NCBI GenBank assembly: GCA_963845735.1 | Contig: CAWJTR010000009.1 | Location: 542,738-606,737 of the forward strand | Length of the DNA: 64,000 nt | Direction of reading: 5' to 3' | Source: AP-15 sp963845735 | Lineage (GTDB): Bacteria > Pseudomonadota > Alphaproteobacteria > ATCC43930 > CGMCC-115725 | Shown: positions 10,045-18,971 of the stretch, piece after piece | Layout of the letters: each line of letters opens with the position of its first letter | How positions within the stretch are numbered: position 1 is the stretch's first letter | Made by a program: the position numbers and the translations under genes | Notes under the pieces: generated by a model | Databases searched by the model: none | Seen by the model: only the letters and a program-made list of their open reading frames with translations | What the model was told of the DNA's origin: nothing

Positions 10045-10287
10045 ATGATCCGCTTTACCAAGCATGCGCACGAGGCAATTAGCGCACGCGGCATCGCTGT
10101 CGATTGGATCGGGGCGGCGGTCAGCGCGCCGGATTGGATCGAATCCGATCCGCGTCATCCCGATCGCATCCGATCCTATAAGGCGATCGCGGAACATGGT
10201 GGCCGGGTGTTGCGGGTTGTGCATCGACCCGAGGGCGATGATATCCTGATCATCACAGTGCACTTCGATCGCGGGGCCCGGCGATGA
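10045..10287 (+). CDS. DUF4258 protein, toxin candidate
   Basis: An 80-residue protein starting MIRFTKHAHEAISARGI, which is the DUF4258 hallmark (F-S/T-x-H-A-x-x-R/A-x-x-x-R-G-I). It has the usual pattern of a short alpha/beta RelE-like fold ending in a strand (ILIITVHFD). It overlaps the next gene by four bases (ATGA), so the two are translationally coupled. DUF4258/DUF2283 pairs are widely regarded as toxin-antitoxin-like modules; the activity is inferred, not shown here. Confidence 0.8.
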   Translation: MIRFTKHAHEAISARGIAVDWIGAAVSAPDWIESDPRHPDRIRSYKAIAEHGGRVLRVVHRPEGDDILIITVHFDRGARR

Positions 10288-10475
10288 TCAGAACTTCCTA
10301 TGACCCAGAGGCCGACGCGATGTTCGTCTGGTTTGGCCCAGAAGGCGCCAAATCCGTCGAGACGCAAGAGGTGGCGCCGGGGATCATGCTAGATCTCGAC
10401 AGCGAGGGGCACGTGATCGGCATCGAAGTGCTTGATCTGAGCGAGCGCATGACGCGGGCAAAGGCTGCCGCCTGA
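10284..10475 (+). CDS. DUF2283 protein, antitoxin candidate
   Basis: A 63-residue protein with the DUF2283 pattern: YDPEADAMFVWF near the start, then APGIMLDLDSEGHVIGIEVLD. It begins inside the stop of the DUF4258 gene and ends two bases before the cyclase start at 10478. It is probably the partner that neutralises the DUF4258 protein. No DNA-binding motif is evident. Confidence 0.8.
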   Translation: MIRTSYDPEADAMFVWFGPEGAKSVETQEVAPGIMLDLDSEGHVIGIEVLDLSERMTRAKAAA

Positions 10476-10477
10476 CG

Positions 10478-12268
10478 GTGGCGAACCCGATGAAGCCGGC
10501 AGGGCGAGGTCGTGTCGAGCGCAAACTGGCTGCGATCCTCGCTGCCGATGTGGCGGGGTATTCGCGGCTGATGGGGGCGGATGAGGAAGGCACGCTCGAA
10601 CGTCTCAAGGCGCTGCGCCGCGAGCTTCTCGATCCGAAGATCGCCGAGCACCACGGAAGGATTGTGAATACCACCGGCGACGGCCTGCTAGTCGAGTTTG
10701 CCAGCGTCGTCGATGCGGTGCGCTGCGCGGTCGCGGTGCAGCAGGCGATGCCCGAGCGGGACACCGGTGTCGCGGCGGATAACCGCATCGAGCTGCGCAT
10801 CGGCATCAATCTCGGCGACGTGATCGTCGAGGCCGACGACCTCTATGGCGATGGCGTCAACATCGCCGCACGGATCGAATCCCTGGCCGATGCCGGTGGG
10901 GTGTTCGTCTCCAATACGGTCCATGACCAGGTGCGCGACCGGCTGCCCTTTGTCTTTGAGGATCTGGGCGAGCAGCAGGTCAAGAACATCGCCCGGCCGG
11001 TGCAGGTCTACCGGGTCCGCGACGTCGGCACAGGCAAGAGCCCATCCGCGCCGGCTCCGCCGGTGCTAGCGCTGCCCGACAAACCGTCGATCGCGGTCCT
11101 GCCGTTCCAGAACATGTCGGGCGACCCGGAGCAGGAATATTTCGCTGACGGGATGGTCGAGGAGATCACCGCCGCACTGTGCCGCGTCCGCGACTTCTTT
11201 GTGATCGCCCGCAACTCCGCGTTCAGCTACAAGGGAAAGGCAATTCCGGCCCAACAGGTGAGCCGGGAACTGGGCGTCCGCTACCTGATCGAGGGGAGCG
11301 TGCGGCGGGCCGGCGACCGTGTCCGCATCACCGCCCAGCTGATCGACGGCCCCACGGGCAACCACCTGTGGGCTGACCGATACGACGGGGTGGTAAAGGA
11401 CATCTTCGATCTGCAGGACCGCATAACCGAATCCGCTGTCGGCGCCATCCAACCCTCGGTCCGCTCGGCGGAGATCGAGCGATCCCGGCGCAAGCGACCG
11501 GAGAGCCTCGACGCCTATGATCTCGTTCTGCGCGCCTATCCGAGCGTCTGGTCGCTGGACCGCTCCGCCAATGTCGAGGCGTTGAAACTGCTGAACCAAG
11601 CCATCGCCATCGAGCCGGATTATCCGCTGGCGCTTTCACTGGCCGCGTGGTGCCGCGCACAGCAAGTCGTCTACAACTGGGCGGCGGACCCGGCGGATGC
11701 GCGAACCGAGGCGCTGCGTTTGGCACAAATAGCTGCCGACGCCGGCGGAGAGGATGATCCTACGATACTGACGGTGTTAGGTGCAGCACACACGATCGTA
11801 GGCAATCTTGCGATCGCGGCGCGGCTTTTGGAACGGGCGCTCTCGCTGGATCCCAACTCAGCTTGGGCATGGAACCGCAGCGGCTGGCTGCAATCCTATC
11901 TCGGACAAGCGGAGGCATCGATCGAGCATTTCGAGCGCGCCTTGCGCCTTAGCCCGTTCGATCCGATGAAATTCAATGCCTTCATCGGCATCGGTGCAGC
12001 TCACTTCGTTGCCGGACGCGTCGCGGATGCCGCCCTCTGGCAGGAGCGTGGATTGATCGAGCGCCCCGGTGCCACCTGGGTCTATCGTGACCTCGTGGCG
12101 ATCTATGCCCTGCTGGGCAGGGTGGCCGACGCGCGGGCCGGGCTCGCTCGGCTGCTGAACGAATACCCGGACCTGACCATATCGAAGATCAGCGGTGCGA
12201 TCCCATTCTCTCCGGCGGTGCGAGACCGCTTTGACGAGGGGCTGAGGAAGGCGGGCATGCCGGAATGA
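10478..12268 (+). CDS. Class III adenylate/guanylate cyclase with FlgO-like and TPR domains
   Basis: A 596-residue three-part protein. Residues 13-185 form a class III nucleotide cyclase domain with both metal aspartates (D24 in ILAADVAGYS and D68 in TTGDGLLVEF) and the N-x-x-x-R transition-state motif in GVNIAARIE. Residues about 205-310 are a FlgO/TolB-N-like module beginning SIAVLPFQNMSGD and containing YLIEGSVRR. The remainder is TPR helices. No membrane helix is seen. This architecture is abundant in rhizobia and relatives and makes cAMP or cGMP from ATP or GTP; the signal sensed is unknown. The GTG start at 10478 lies two bases after the DUF2283 stop, suggesting read-through from the small pair upstream. 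Confidence 0.88.
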   Translation: MANPMKPAGRGRVERKLAAILAADVAGYSRLMGADEEGTLERLKALRRELLDPKIAEHHGRIVNTTGDGLLVEFASVVDAVRCAVAVQQAMPERDTGVAADNRIELRIGINLGDVIVEADDLYGDGVNIAARIESLADAGGVFVSNTVHDQVRDRLPFVFEDLGEQQVKNIARPVQVYRVRDVGTGKSPSAPAPPVLALPDKPSIAVLPFQNMSGDPEQEYFADGMVEEITAALCRVRDFFVIARNSAFSYKGKAIPAQQVSRELGVRYLIEGSVRRAGDRVRITAQLIDGPTGNHLWADRYDGVVKDIFDLQDRITESAVGAIQPSVRSAEIERSRRKRPESLDAYDLVLRAYPSVWSLDRSANVEALKLLNQAIAIEPDYPLALSLAAWCRAQQVVYNWAADPADARTEALRLAQIAADAGGEDDPTILTVLGAAHTIVGNLAIAARLLERALSLDPNSAWAWNRSGWLQSYLGQAEASIEHFERALRLSPFDPMKFNAFIGIGAAHFVAGRVADAALWQERGLIERPGATWVYRDLVAIYALLGRVADARAGLARLLNEYPDLTISKISGAIPFSPAVRDRFDEGLRKAGMPE

Positions 12269-12331
12269 CCGCTTCCCGCGACTGGCCGCGATCCGAAGAA
12301 CGGGATTTGCTGTCTGGGAGGGCCGGATACC

Positions 12332-13510
12332 ATGAAGCGAAGCGATCGCCGCATCCTGACGTCGCATGCCGGGAGCCTGCCGCGGCCGGAGGCGCTGCTC
12401 GAAGTCAACCGCCCCAAACTTACCGGCGAGGCCTATGACGAGAAGCTTTACGCCGAACGGCTGTCGGCCGCGGTCGAGGAGATCTGCCGCAAGCAGGCCG
12501 AAACCGGCATCGATGTGATCAACGATGGCGAGTTCGGCAAGGCGAGTTTCGGCGCCATCGATTACGGCGCGTGGTCGAGCTATGCCTGGGCACGCCTCAG
12601 CGGCTGGGAGCCGGGAGAGCCGGGCCGTCTGCCGGCGCTCGCCGGCCGGCGCGACCGCCAGAAATTTGCCGAGTTCTATGCCGAGCTCGACGCCACGAGC
12701 TTTCGGTCGTCGAGTTCGCTCGGCGGGCGGCCTCCGGTGTTCACCGGCCCGATCGCCTATATCGGCCAGCAGGCGGCGCGCGCCGACCTCGCGAACTTCA
12801 AGGCTGCATTGGCCAAGGTGACGGCGGAAGAGGGGTTCATCACCGCCGTGGCACCCGGCAGCTTCGCCCGGCGGCAGAACCGGTATTACAACTCCGACGA
12901 AGCGTTCCTCTACGCCCTCGCCGAGGCGTTGCGCGAGGAATACCAGGCCATTGTCGAGGCGGGGTTCGTCTTGCAGCTCGACGACCCCGGGCTGCCGGAT
13001 ACCTGGGACATGGCCAGCCCCGAACCGAGCGTCGCGGACTACCGCAAATTTGCCGAATTGCGGGTCGAGGCGCTGAACCATGCCCTGCGCGACCTCCCCG
13101 AGGACCGGATCCGCTATCACATCTGCTGGGGCAGCTGGCACGGGCCGCATACCACCGACCTGCCGCTGAAGCATATCGTCGACGTGCTGCTGAAGGTTCG
13201 GGCCGGGGCGTTCTCGATCGAGGCCGGCAATGTCCGTCACGAGCACGAGTGGAAGGTGTGGCGGGACGTCAAGCTGCCCGACGGCAAGATCCTGATCCCG
13301 GGCGTCGTCAGCCATGCCACCAACGTCGTCGAGCATCCCGAGGTCGTCGCCGACCGCATCCTCAATTTCGCCGGGGTCGCCGGGCGCGAGAACGTGATCG
13401 CCGGCACCGATTGCGGCCTCGGCGGGCGGATTCATCCGCAGCTTGTCTGGGCCAAGCTCGAAGCGCTGGTCGCCGGCGCCAAGCTCGCGACCAGCCAGTT
13501 GTGGCCGTAA
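12332..13510 (+). CDS. Cobalamin-independent methionine synthase (MetE C-terminal)-like protein
   Basis: A 392-residue TIM-barrel protein of the UROD/MetE-like superfamily: opens with RILTSHAGSLPRP, has DVINDGEFGK, then HICWG (histidine and cysteine ligands), SIEAGN (glutamate) and AGTDCGLGG (second cysteine), the zinc-site order expected of MetE. It is half the length of true MetE (about 750 residues) and lacks the N-terminal barrel. Short paralogues of this type are common in alphaproteobacteria and are thought to be methyl-transfer or C-S/C-P related enzymes; the real substrate is not known. It stands alone downstream of the cyclase gene. Confidence 0.82.
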   Translation: MKRSDRRILTSHAGSLPRPEALLEVNRPKLTGEAYDEKLYAERLSAAVEEICRKQAETGIDVINDGEFGKASFGAIDYGAWSSYAWARLSGWEPGEPGRLPALAGRRDRQKFAEFYAELDATSFRSSSSLGGRPPVFTGPIAYIGQQAARADLANFKAALAKVTAEEGFITAVAPGSFARRQNRYYNSDEAFLYALAEALREEYQAIVEAGFVLQLDDPGLPDTWDMASPEPSVADYRKFAELRVEALNHALRDLPEDRIRYHICWGSWHGPHTTDLPLKHIVDVLLKVRAGAFSIEAGNVRHEHEWKVWRDVKLPDGKILIPGVVSHATNVVEHPEVVADRILNFAGVAGRENVIAGTDCGLGGRIHPQLVWAKLEALVAGAKLATSQLWP

Positions 13511-13552
13511 GGCGCGGCTTGTCGAAAGGCCCGCGGTCGATCGCAAGGCCGG

Positions 13553-14050
13553 TTAGAAGCGGGTCGAGAGCCAGATCGCCAGCCGCGAGCCGGCCTTGAT
13601 CACCGCGTTGAGCGGATCGTAGCCCGGCGTGTCCGCGGCGCCCATGGCAATCGCGATGTCGCGATGCGCGATCTCATCATCGCGGAAGGAGAGGATCGTT
13701 TCGGTCAGCGCGGGATCGGTGTCGGCGAGGCGTTCGGCCTGATCACGGTAATGCTCGTCGATAACCTCCTCGACGGCGACGGTGCAGGCCATCGCCGCCC
13801 GCTCACCGAGCAGGGCGGTCGCCGCGCCGAGGGCGTAGCCGGCAACCGACCACAGTGGATGCAGCAAGGTCGGCCGCACTCGGTGCTCGTGCAGCAATGT
13901 CTCGAAGGCGGCAAGATGGCGCTGCTCCGCCTCGGCCATTCGGCGGATCTCTCCGGCGGCGCGGCCCCGTCGCAGCACATCGAGCTGGCCCTGATAGATC
14001 CGTGTCGCGCCAAATTCGCCGGCATGATCGACCCGCAGCATGCGCGCCAT
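13553..14050 (-). CDS. coq7: Demethoxyubiquinone hydroxylase, COQ7 family
   Basis: A 165-residue di-iron carboxylate protein that hydroxylates demethoxyubiquinone in ubiquinone synthesis, at the inner membrane surface. The COQ7 signature is complete: RVDHAGEFGA with the first glutamate, AEAEQRHL (E-x-x-H), EEVIDEHY and RDDEIAHRD (second E-x-x-H). Length matches the short alphaproteobacterial form. The homology continues a few residues before the ATG at 14050, but no better start codon is in frame, so the N-terminus is uncertain. It is the last gene of a YqaA-DsbB-COQ7 operon; ubiquinone is also the electron acceptor of DsbB, so the grouping makes sense. Confidence 0.92.
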   Translation of the reverse strand: MARMLRVDHAGEFGATRIYQGQLDVLRRGRAAGEIRRMAEAEQRHLAAFETLLHEHRVRPTLLHPLWSVAGYALGAATALLGERAAMACTVAVEEVIDEHYRDQAERLADTDPALTETILSFRDDEIAHRDIAIAMGAADTPGYDPLNAVIKAGSRLAIWLSTRF

Positions 14051-14102
14051 CTCCGCCGCCGGGTACAGGGTCGCCGGGCAAGCGATGTCGGGGAGCGCTC
14101 GC

Positions 14103-14618
14103 TCACGCGATCCTCCGGCCGATTCCGGTGCGCCCCGTTCCGCGAAGCTGGAAAAACATCACGAGGCAGATGCCGGCCATCGCCAGCGAGGCGAGAAGGT
14201 TCCAGCCGGCGAGCGAAATCCCGAACAGCGACCATGCCGGCTCGTCGCACCGCACCGGCTGCTGATGAAGCAGCTGCGCCTTCAGCGCTTCCAAGCGTGG
14301 TCGGGGTGCCGGCCGACGCGGTGCAGGCGCTCGGGCCTGGAACCAATGCTGCTCGACGCCGACATGATAAAAGGCGAGCGCGCTGCCGACGGCAAAGACG
14401 AGCGCCAGCAGCAACACGACCTGCGGCAATGCCCGCCGGCTGCCGGTCATCGTCGCGACGAATGAGATCACGATCGCCGCGGTCCACGGCCAGCGCTCTT
14501 TGAGGCACAATTCGCAAGGCGCCAACCCGCCCCAATATTGCGACAGCAGCGCTCCGCCGAGCACCACCGCGCTCGCGGCCAATACGAAGATCGGAAAGGC
14601 GCGGGCCTGAGTTGTCAT
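14103..14618 (-). CDS. dsbB: Disulfide bond formation protein, DsbB family (two compensating frame breaks)
   Basis: A four-helix inner membrane protein that reoxidises DsbA with quinone. The first redox pair is visible as PCELC after helix 1. The second pair looks incomplete at first (only RCDEPAWSLFG), because residues before it read as a proline/arginine-rich string. Shifting by one base between about 14340 and 14297 restores GPSACTASAGTPTT, which supplies the missing cysteine, and the frame then returns at LEALKAQLL. So two opposite one-base errors hide the second periplasmic cysteine. Start chosen at ATG 14618 (MTTQARAFP); longer starts add no conserved residues. It nearly abuts yqaA upstream and COQ7 downstream. 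Confidence 0.85.
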   Translation of the reverse strand: MTTQARAFPIFVLAASAVVLGGALLSQYWGGLAPCELCLKERWPWTAAIVISFVATMTGSRRALPQVVLLLALVFAVGSALAFYHVGVEQHWFQARAPAPRRPAPRPRLEALKAQLLHQQPVRCDEPAWSLFGISLAGWNLLASLAMAGICLVMFFQLRGTGRTGIGRRIA

Positions 14619-14622
14619 GCGG

Positions 14623-15201
14623 TCATAGATAGCGCAAGGCGACAAAGCCGCCAACGAGGGCCGCCGCGAACAAACTCGTCACCAGCATCAGCCGACGCTC
14701 GATGAACTCGCGTACCGGCTCGCCAAAACGCCACAGCAATGCGGCGAGGAGAAAGAAGCGCAGGCTGCGCGAGACCAATGAGGCGAGAGCGAAGGGAACT
14801 ATCGGGAATTGCGCGACGCCGCTGGCGATCGTTACCAGCTTGTACGGGATCGGGGTCAGCCCCTTGATGATTATGATCCATACACCCCATTGGGCAAACG
14901 CCGCCTTCAGCGCATCATAGCGGCCCATCGCATGGTAGAATTCGAGGATCGGCCGGCCGATCGCGTCGAACAGGAAATAGCCGATCGCATAGCCGAGAAA
15001 GCCGCCGAGCACGGACATGACGGTGCAAAACCCGGCGAGCAGAAACGCCCGGCGCGGCCGCGCCAGGATCATCGGGATCAGCAGCAGATCGGGCGGCAGC
15101 GGAAAGAACGAGCTCTCGGCGAAGGCGACCAGCGCCAGTGCCGCCGTCGCATAGCGGCTGGCGGCAAGCGCCAAGGTCCGGGCATAGACGCGGTCAAGCA
15201 T
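14623..15201 (-). CDS. YqaA-type DedA/SNARE-associated membrane protein
   Basis: A 192-residue membrane protein with the VTT/DedA-like core: ESSFFPLPPDLLL near residue 30 and the family's glycine-rich G-x-L-G-Y-x-I-G-Y-x-x-F segment, followed by GLTPIPYKLVTIASG. Four to five hydrophobic helices follow. The YqaA branch is linked with lipid/undecaprenyl-phosphate flipping by family resemblance only. ATG 15201 was chosen because the hydrophobic family N-terminus starts shortly after it. It leads an operon with dsbB and coq7. Confidence 0.85.
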   Translation of the reverse strand: MLDRVYARTLALAASRYATAALALVAFAESSFFPLPPDLLLIPMILARPRRAFLLAGFCTVMSVLGGFLGYAIGYFLFDAIGRPILEFYHAMGRYDALKAAFAQWGVWIIIIKGLTPIPYKLVTIASGVAQFPIVPFALASLVSRSLRFFLLAALLWRFGEPVREFIERRLMLVTSLFAAALVGGFVALRYL

Positions 15202-15271
15202 GCAAAAAGGGCGAGGTGTGCAATGGGGGCGGGGTTTAGTGGTAGGAGCAGGCGGCGGCAGCCTCACGCGA

Positions 15272-15847
15272 TCAGGAAGCCGTGGCCGAGATGGCGACGC
15301 CCTCGTAGAGTTCTGCCATCGATACCCGAAGCTCCACCGACGCCAGAGACAGTATCGCCGAGGAGCCGCGCACCAGCTCGGTTACCCATCGATCGTTTTC
15401 GCGGCGATGCAGTTCGGCATAATGGCCGTCGGCGTCGATCAGCAGGATCTCCTGCGCGCTTTCGATCTGTCGATAGACCGGAAGCTTGATGCGGCGGTCG
15501 TGGCGCTCGGTGCTCGGAGACAAGATTTCAACGATCAGGATCGGATCCACGATTGCCTGCCGGCCGGGTTCGTTCGGCCGGCAAGTGACCGCGAGGTCGG
15601 CGACATAGTACGAATCCGCACGATCGGGGCGCAGTACCCCAGCCTCGATCTGGACGTTGCAAGGCCGACGGTTCTGGAGAGCTGTATCGATCCGCAAGCC
15701 CAGTCGCATCGCCAAAATGCGATGTGCCTCGGCCGGCGGCGCCATTGCGACGGGGAAGCCATCGACCAGCTCATACCGCGTGTCGCTGCCGTCGTCCCAG
15801 CGGAGGAACTCATCCAGCGACATACGCCGTTCGGCCAGCTCGCTCAC
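15272..15847 (-). CDS. Uma2 family (DUF820) PD-(D/E)XK-like endonuclease
   Basis: About 190 residues. Motifs of Uma2 proteins are clear: MSLDEFLRW followed by YELVDGFPVAM (catalytic E), ADLAVTCRPNE (D), PILIVEILSPSTERHDRR (E-x-L-S-P-S-T, with E and the following basic residues) and YRQIESAQEILLID. These proteins have a restriction-endonuclease-like fold; their biological role is unknown although they are spread by horizontal transfer. Start is uncertain: GTG 15847 has a GGAGGG upstream, TTG 15877 and ATG 15823 are alternatives. It lies between an ABC exporter gene and yqaA on the same strand. Confidence 0.85.
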   Translation of the reverse strand: MSELAERRMSLDEFLRWDDGSDTRYELVDGFPVAMAPPAEAHRILAMRLGLRIDTALQNRRPCNVQIEAGVLRPDRADSYYVADLAVTCRPNEPGRQAIVDPILIVEILSPSTERHDRRIKLPVYRQIESAQEILLIDADGHYAELHRRENDRWVTELVRGSSAILSLASVELRVSMAELYEGVAISATAS

Positions 15848-15883
15848 CTCACCCTCCACCTCGCCCCGCGCCAACAAAGTAAG

Positions 15884-17748
15884 CTATTCGGCGGCGGCGT
15901 CGAGCCCCGGCGGGCCGACCGGGTCGAGGAACCCGCCCGATTGCCGCCGCCACAGCCGCGCATAGGTGCCGTCGGCGGCGAGCAGCGAGGCATGGGTCCC
16001 CTCCTCGACGATCCGCCCCTTGTCGAGCACGACCAGCCGATCGAGGCGGGCAATTGTCGACAGGCGATGAGCGATGGCGATGACCGTGCGACCCCGCATC
16101 AGGCTTTCGAGCTGCTCCTGGATCGCTGCCTCGACTTCCGAATCGAGCGAGGAGGTGGCCTCGTCGAGGACCAGGATCGGGGCATCCTTGAGGATCACGC
16201 GGGCAAGTGCGACGCGCTGGCGCTGGCCGCCCGACAGCTTGACCCCGCGCTCGCCGACATGAGCGTCAAAGCCGTGGCGCCCGTTCCAATCTTCCAAGGT
16301 CTCGATGAATTCGAGCGCTTGCGCCTGCGCCGCGGCCCGGCGCACCTCCCACTCGCTCGCACGCGGCCGGCCATAGCGGATGTTGTCGCGGATCGAGCGG
16401 TGCAAGAGCGAGGTATCCTGGGTCACCATCGAGATATGGGCGCGCAGGCTCTCTTGAGTGACGGCGGCGATGTTCTGCCCGTCGATCAGGATCCGACCGC
16501 TTTCGAGGTCGTAAAAGCGCAGCAGCAGGTTGACCAAGGTCGACTTTCCGGCGCCCGACGGTCCGACCAGCCCGACCCGCTCGCCGGGTGCGATCGTCAG
16601 GTCGATCCCGTGCAAGACCCCGCGCGCTGTCCCATAGCCGAACCGAACATCTTCGAACCGGACATGCCCGCGGTCGATCCGCAACGGCACCGCATCGGCC
16701 CGGTCCGGCATCTGACGCGGCACCGCGATCGATCGCATGCCTTCCTGCACCACGCCGATATTTTCGAAGATCGTCGTCACGTTCTGCGCGACCCAGCCGG
16801 CGATGCTGGCGATATGCCAAGTCAGCGGCAGCGCCATCGCGACCGTGCCGACCAAAATCCGGCCGTCGCTCCACAGCCAGATCGCGGCGCCGGCGGTGCC
16901 GACCACCATTGCCGCGTTGAGGACGCCGAGGCTCAGCCCCAGCACGGTCATCAGCCGCACCTGGTCACGGTGCGCGTCGGTCAGCTCGTCCATCGCTTCG
17001 CGGACAAAGGCGTCCTCGTCGCGCGGGCGGGCGAACAGCTTGACCGTCGAGATGTTGGTGTAGCTGTCGACGACCCGGCCGGACAGCTGCGAACGCGCCG
17101 CGGACATCCGCTGCGAGCGGTTGCGCAGCTGCGGGACGAACCAGCGCAGCAAGGCCGCATAGCCGCAAAACCAACAGCAGCACCGGGATCGCCAGCCGAA
17201 CGTCACTCGACGCCAGCAGCAGGATCGCGCCGCCGCCGTAAACCAGGATGTACCAGACCGCGTTGGTCGCCGAGACCACGCTTTCGCGCAGGGCGGGGCC
17301 GGTCTGCATGACCCGGTTGGCGATGCGGCCGGCGAAATCGTTCTGAAAGAACGTCCAGCTCTGCCGCACTACATGCCAGTGGCTCTGCCAGCGGATCAAA
17401 TTGGAAAAGCTGGGGATGATCGCCTGGTTGGTGATCAGGTTCTGCACCAGCATCGCCGCCGGCCGGACCACCAGCAGAACGAGCGCCATGGCGAGCAGCT
17501 GCGGCCACGAATCGTGCAACACCGCGTGCGGGGTGCGGCTCGACACCATCGTCACCACGCGGCCGACAAAGACCGGTATCGTCGTGTCGAGCAGCGCGAC
17601 GACGAGGCCGGCGGCGAACAGCGCCACGACCAAGCCCGCGGGCCTGGCGCGCATGATGCCAATAGAACGCGCCGAGCCCGGCCGGCGGAGGGCCGGGCGG
17701 AAGCGCCGTGGGTTCGAGCAGATTTTCGAAAAACCGGAACACGCGCAT
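15884..17748 (-). CDS. ABC exporter, fused permease-ATPase (two frame breaks)
   Basis: A single-chain half-transporter of about 620 residues (MsbA/multidrug type, inner membrane). The start MRVFRFFENLLEP is in one frame; a one-base break near 17645 moves to the frame holding the first transmembrane helices (GLVVALFAAGLVVALLDTT); a second near 17165 leads to the remaining helices and ATPase. The ATPase is complete: Walker A GPSGAGKST, signature LSGGQRQR, Walker B ILVLDEATSSLDS and H-loop AIAHRLST. The breaks fall inside otherwise continuous helices, so I think the gene is intact. Substrate unknown; no partner half-transporter is adjacent. Confidence 0.85.
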
Positions 17749-17970
17749 GGTCTGGCTCGTAACGCAAAACTCCTTAAGAGAACGGTATGGTCACGTCCGA
17801 AAGCGGGGGCGAAACTGCCCAACCCGTAGGCAGCCTAGCACATCGTAACGAGCGCGCGTGGAACAAGATCCCAATTCTCGCAGCGCGGGCCGATCTGCGC
17901 TGCCGCGTTGCTGCGATCGATGTCTCCCGCGAGGCGCCGCCCGCAGCCGCGCGATTATCGCAGCGACTGG

Positions 17971-18843
17971 TTAGGTCCTTGGCCCTATGCTGCCGTCGCG
18001 CAGCACCCGGTCGCGATAGCGCTCGACCTCGAGCGGCAACCCTGTCGCCGGGCGGCCGCGCCCGATCCACGCGTCCAAGTTGCCCGGCCCCCAATTATAG
18101 GCGGCGATCGCGTCCGGCCAATCGCCGTAGCGTCGATAAAGCCGTGCGAGATAGCCCCGGCCCAGCAGCCGATTCTGAGCCAGGTCGAACCGGTCGCCGC
18201 CGCCCAGATCAATCGCCGCGGCAGCGGAAACCTGCATCGGGCCCTGCGGCCCGGAGAATTCCGGACGCCACATTCCCGGGTCCATACCGTGGCTCGATTC
18301 AGCGCCGTCGACGGCAAAGGCGACCCGATCGAGGTCGGCGCCACGAGCCGCCGGGAACAGCTCGAAGGTAGCGTTCGTCGCGACGGGGAATGGAGTGCTG
18401 TCGAACCACGGCGCGGTCGAGCCGCGCAGCACGGTCACCGGGCGCTGCCGTGGATTGGCGAAACTGACGGTCTCGGTTTTGCCGGGGGCCGCCGGTCGCG
18501 CCGGCTCTGGCGCCGGGACGACAGCGACGGCCGCGAACACGGGTCCGCCGCGCAAGATGCTCACCGGCCTCATCTTCTTCCCGGCAAAGGTGACGATGGC
18601 GACACTGCCATGCGCTGATGGAGGCTCGCTTTCGCCGCGCACAATCCTGACCGACGCCAGCCGGCGATCGGCAAAGGTGACGATTTCCGTATTCTTCGAA
18701 TTTCTGCGGATCAGCGCCCTGACTTGGGCGGCGACCGCCCGCGGCTTGGCTTTGGACGAGACCGCCGCTCCGGCGCTCGGACCGGCGACGATCGCCCACG
18801 CCACTACTGCCGCGATCATGACGAGCAGATTGCGACATCTCAT
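17971..18843 (-). CDS. Secreted lytic transglycosylase with three N-terminal repeats
   Basis: A 290-residue periplasmic muramidase-like protein. It starts with a signal peptide (hydrophobic run VMIAAVVAWAIVAG then AGAA). The C-terminal half is an SLT domain: catalytic glutamate in GAESSHGMDP, GPMQVS, and IAAYNWGPGN. Before it come three imperfect repeats of about 40 residues, each with a core V-T/S-F-A-x(6)-P/S-V-x-I/V-L/V-R-G: around residues 55-68, 83-97 and 122-137. The repeats are not known to me as a named domain; they might bind the cell wall or a partner. It is divergent from the dehydroquinase-like operon. Confidence 0.82.
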   Translation of the reverse strand: MRCRNLLVMIAAVVAWAIVAGPSAGAAVSSKAKPRAVAAQVRALIRRNSKNTEIVTFADRRLASVRIVRGESEPPSAHGSVAIVTFAGKKMRPVSILRGGPVFAAVAVVPAPEPARPAAPGKTETVSFANPRQRPVTVLRGSTAPWFDSTPFPVATNATFELFPAARGADLDRVAFAVDGAESSHGMDPGMWRPEFSGPQGPMQVSAAAAIDLGGGDRFDLAQNRLLGRGYLARLYRRYGDWPDAIAAYNWGPGNLDAWIGRGRPATGLPLEVERYRDRVLRDGSIGPRT

Positions 18844-18971
18844 AGGCGAATTCGTGCAAGATCGGAGCGTTCCTTGTCAAGTGCTTGGGATCCGACGCTT
18901 GTCAGCGAATTCAAGCCGTCAGCTAGCATCCGCCTTACCCGATCCCCCGACTGATATTCGAGGACAGTGCG

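Noticed and set aside
15200..17311. Plus-strand frame of 703 codons
   Set aside because: Antisense to Uma2 and ABC exporter genes, which have complete catalytic motifs on the minus strand.
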